From assembly GCA_035527835.1 (NCBI GenBank), contig DATKZS010000136.1:1-5428 (forward strand): a DNA stretch of 5,428 nucleotides, written 5' to 3'. The DNA is from DATKZS01 sp035527835 [NCBI: bacterium]. GTDB taxonomy: Bacteria; RBG-13-61-14. The stretch's first letter is position 1; every line of letters begins with the position of its first letter. Shown here piece by piece: positions 4,495-5,428 of the stretch. The translations under genes were made by a program, and so were the position numbers. A model generated the notes under the pieces. That model was not told the DNA's origin. It ran no database searches and was given only the letters and a program-made list of their open reading frames with translations.

Positions 4495-5428
4495 TTACCT
4501 CTTCCCGACCCTTCCGGCCGGCCCCGGCTTCCCGGTCCTGGCGCGCTGTATGAGGAGCTGGTCGCAGATGACGAGGAGCATCATGGCCTCGGCCACGGGC
4601 ACGATGCGGGGGCAGAGGCAGGGGTCGTGGCGGCCCTGCACGCTGATTCCGCTCTTTTTCCCGCGGATGTCAATGGTGTCCTGTTCCATGGCGATGGACG
4701 AGGTCGGCTTCACGGCGATGCGGGCGACGATGGGCTCGCCGGTGGAGATGCCGCCGAGGATGCCGCCGCCGCGGTTATTCCGGGAGCGGACGCGGCCGTC
4801 ACCGCCGAGCTCGAAGGGGTCGGAGTTCTGGCTGCCCCGGCGCCCGGCCACGGCGAAGCCGTCGCCGATCTCCACGCCCTTGACCGCGCCGATACTCATG
4901 AGCGCGCCGGCGATCATCGCGTCGAGCTTGTCGAACACCGGCTCGCCCAGCCCGGCCGGAACTCCGTGGGCGATTACCTCGACCACTCCGCCCACCGAGT
5001 CGCCCGCCTTCTTGGCCGCCTCCACCAGCGCGAGCATCTTTTTCGCGGCCTTGGCGTCGGGGCAGCGGAGCGGGTTCTTCTCGATCTCACTAATGTCGCG
5101 CGCGGTTGCTCTGATCTTCCCGACCTGGATGGTGGCGCCGCGCACGGAGACGTTGAATGGCGCGAGCACGGCGCGGGCCACGGCGCCGGCGGCCACCCGC
5201 GCGGCGGTCTCGCGGCCCGAGGCCCTGCCTCCGCCGCGGTGGTCCCTGATGCCGTACTTCAGGAGATAGGTGAGGTCGGCGTGGCCGGGCCGGAACTTGT
5301 CCTTGATCTGGTCGTAGGCCGAGGGGTCGTGGCCGCGGTTCATGATGAGGAGCGCGATGGGCGTGCCGGTGGCCTTGCCCGCGAAGACGCCGGAGAGGAT
5401 TTCCACCTGGTCGGTCTCGGCGCGGGCG
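4495..5428 (-). CDS. aroC: Chorismate synthase, C-terminal part (5' end outside window)
   Basis: The last step of the shikimate pathway: FMN-dependent conversion of EPSP to chorismate, the precursor of aromatic amino acids, folate and menaquinone; cytosolic. The 310 residues visible begin at [17 protein letters not shown]. By comparison with E. coli AroC, about 57 N-terminal residues, including the GESHG segment with the first catalytic His, lie right of the window. Present in order are RPGHAD (fragment 46-51, with the second catalytic His), [14 protein letters not shown] (61-74), [17 protein letters not shown] [60 protein letters not shown], and [18 protein letters not shown] near the end. 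The frame continues upstream of a GTG at 5406, so that codon is internal and not the start. An Arg replaces the usual Ala in the NNxGGGILGG loop; otherwise the protein looks intact and typical. The downstream neighbour on the same strand is the GDPD gene. Confidence 0.97.
   Translation of the reverse strand, partial: ARAETDQVEILSGVFAGKATGTPIALLIMNRGHDPSAYDQIKDKFRPGHADLTYLLKYGIRDHRGGGRASGRETAARVAAGAVARAVLAPFNVSVRGATIQVGKIRATARDISEIEKNPLRCPDAKAAKKMLALVEAAKKAGDSVGGVVEVIAHGVPAGLGEPVFDKLDAMIAGALMSIGAVKGVEIGDGFAVAGRRGSQNSDPFELGGDGRVRSRNNRGGGILGGISTGEPIVARIAVKPTSSIAMEQDTIDIRGKKSGISVQGRHDPCLCPRIVPVAEAMMLLVICDQLLIQRARTGKPGPAGRVGKR

Noticed and set aside
4550-5269. Open frame on + opposite aroC
   Set aside because: Antisense shadow; Pro/Ala/Ser/Thr-rich translation with no family match, while aroC is unmistakable on the other strand.
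5404-5406. GTG as start codon of aroC
   Set aside because: The frame continues upstream with ARAETDQ, matching the conserved R-x-x-E-x-D-x-V stretch, so the codon is an internal valine.

Overview
The window holds five genes of a G+C-rich bacterium: two cut by the window edges and three complete. The genes are separated by intergenic DNA that carries short, A/T-richer repeats. No gene fixes the phylum. A sulfatase, a VKOR-DsbA fusion, a CTP-dependent polyprenol-type kinase and the CACGGATGAACACGG / GCAGAGACGCAGAG repeats together resemble environmental genomes of the Planctomycetes-Verrucomicrobia-Lentisphaerae-Kiritimatiellaeota group. That assignment is inference and not firm.

Layout from left to right: (1) the C-terminal half of a sulfatase on + (ends 568); (2) a membrane VKOR-DsbA fusion for disulfide formation on - (1794 to 565), whose stop codon overlaps the sulfatase stop tail to tail; (3) an integral membrane kinase of the dolichol/phytol kinase family on - (2685 to 1912); (4) a 408-base divergent intergenic region with a candidate promoter for each direction, a terminator-like hairpin in the kinase leader, and a long inverted-repeat hairpin (R1); (5) a SlyD/FkpB-type FKBP prolyl isomerase on + (3094-3531); (6) a second hairpin repeat (R2) between two convergent genes; (7) an exported glycerophosphodiester phosphodiesterase on - (4386 to 3637); (8) a third, single-armed repeat (R3); (9) chorismate synthase aroC on -, running off the right edge.

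The genes are mostly housekeeping or envelope functions and do not form one obvious system. Two loose themes can be named. One is envelope protein quality and lipid turnover: VKOR-DsbA, the exported GDPD, and the sulfatase if it is exported. The other is isoprenoid/quinone chemistry: the polyprenol kinase, the quinone-linked VKOR, and aroC, whose product chorismate is a menaquinone precursor. The second theme is speculative. The most interesting content is the repeats. Three intergenic gaps each carry a different element built from three 8-10-nt units, two of them folded as long hairpins, and one flanked by an 8-nt direct repeat that could be a target-site duplication.
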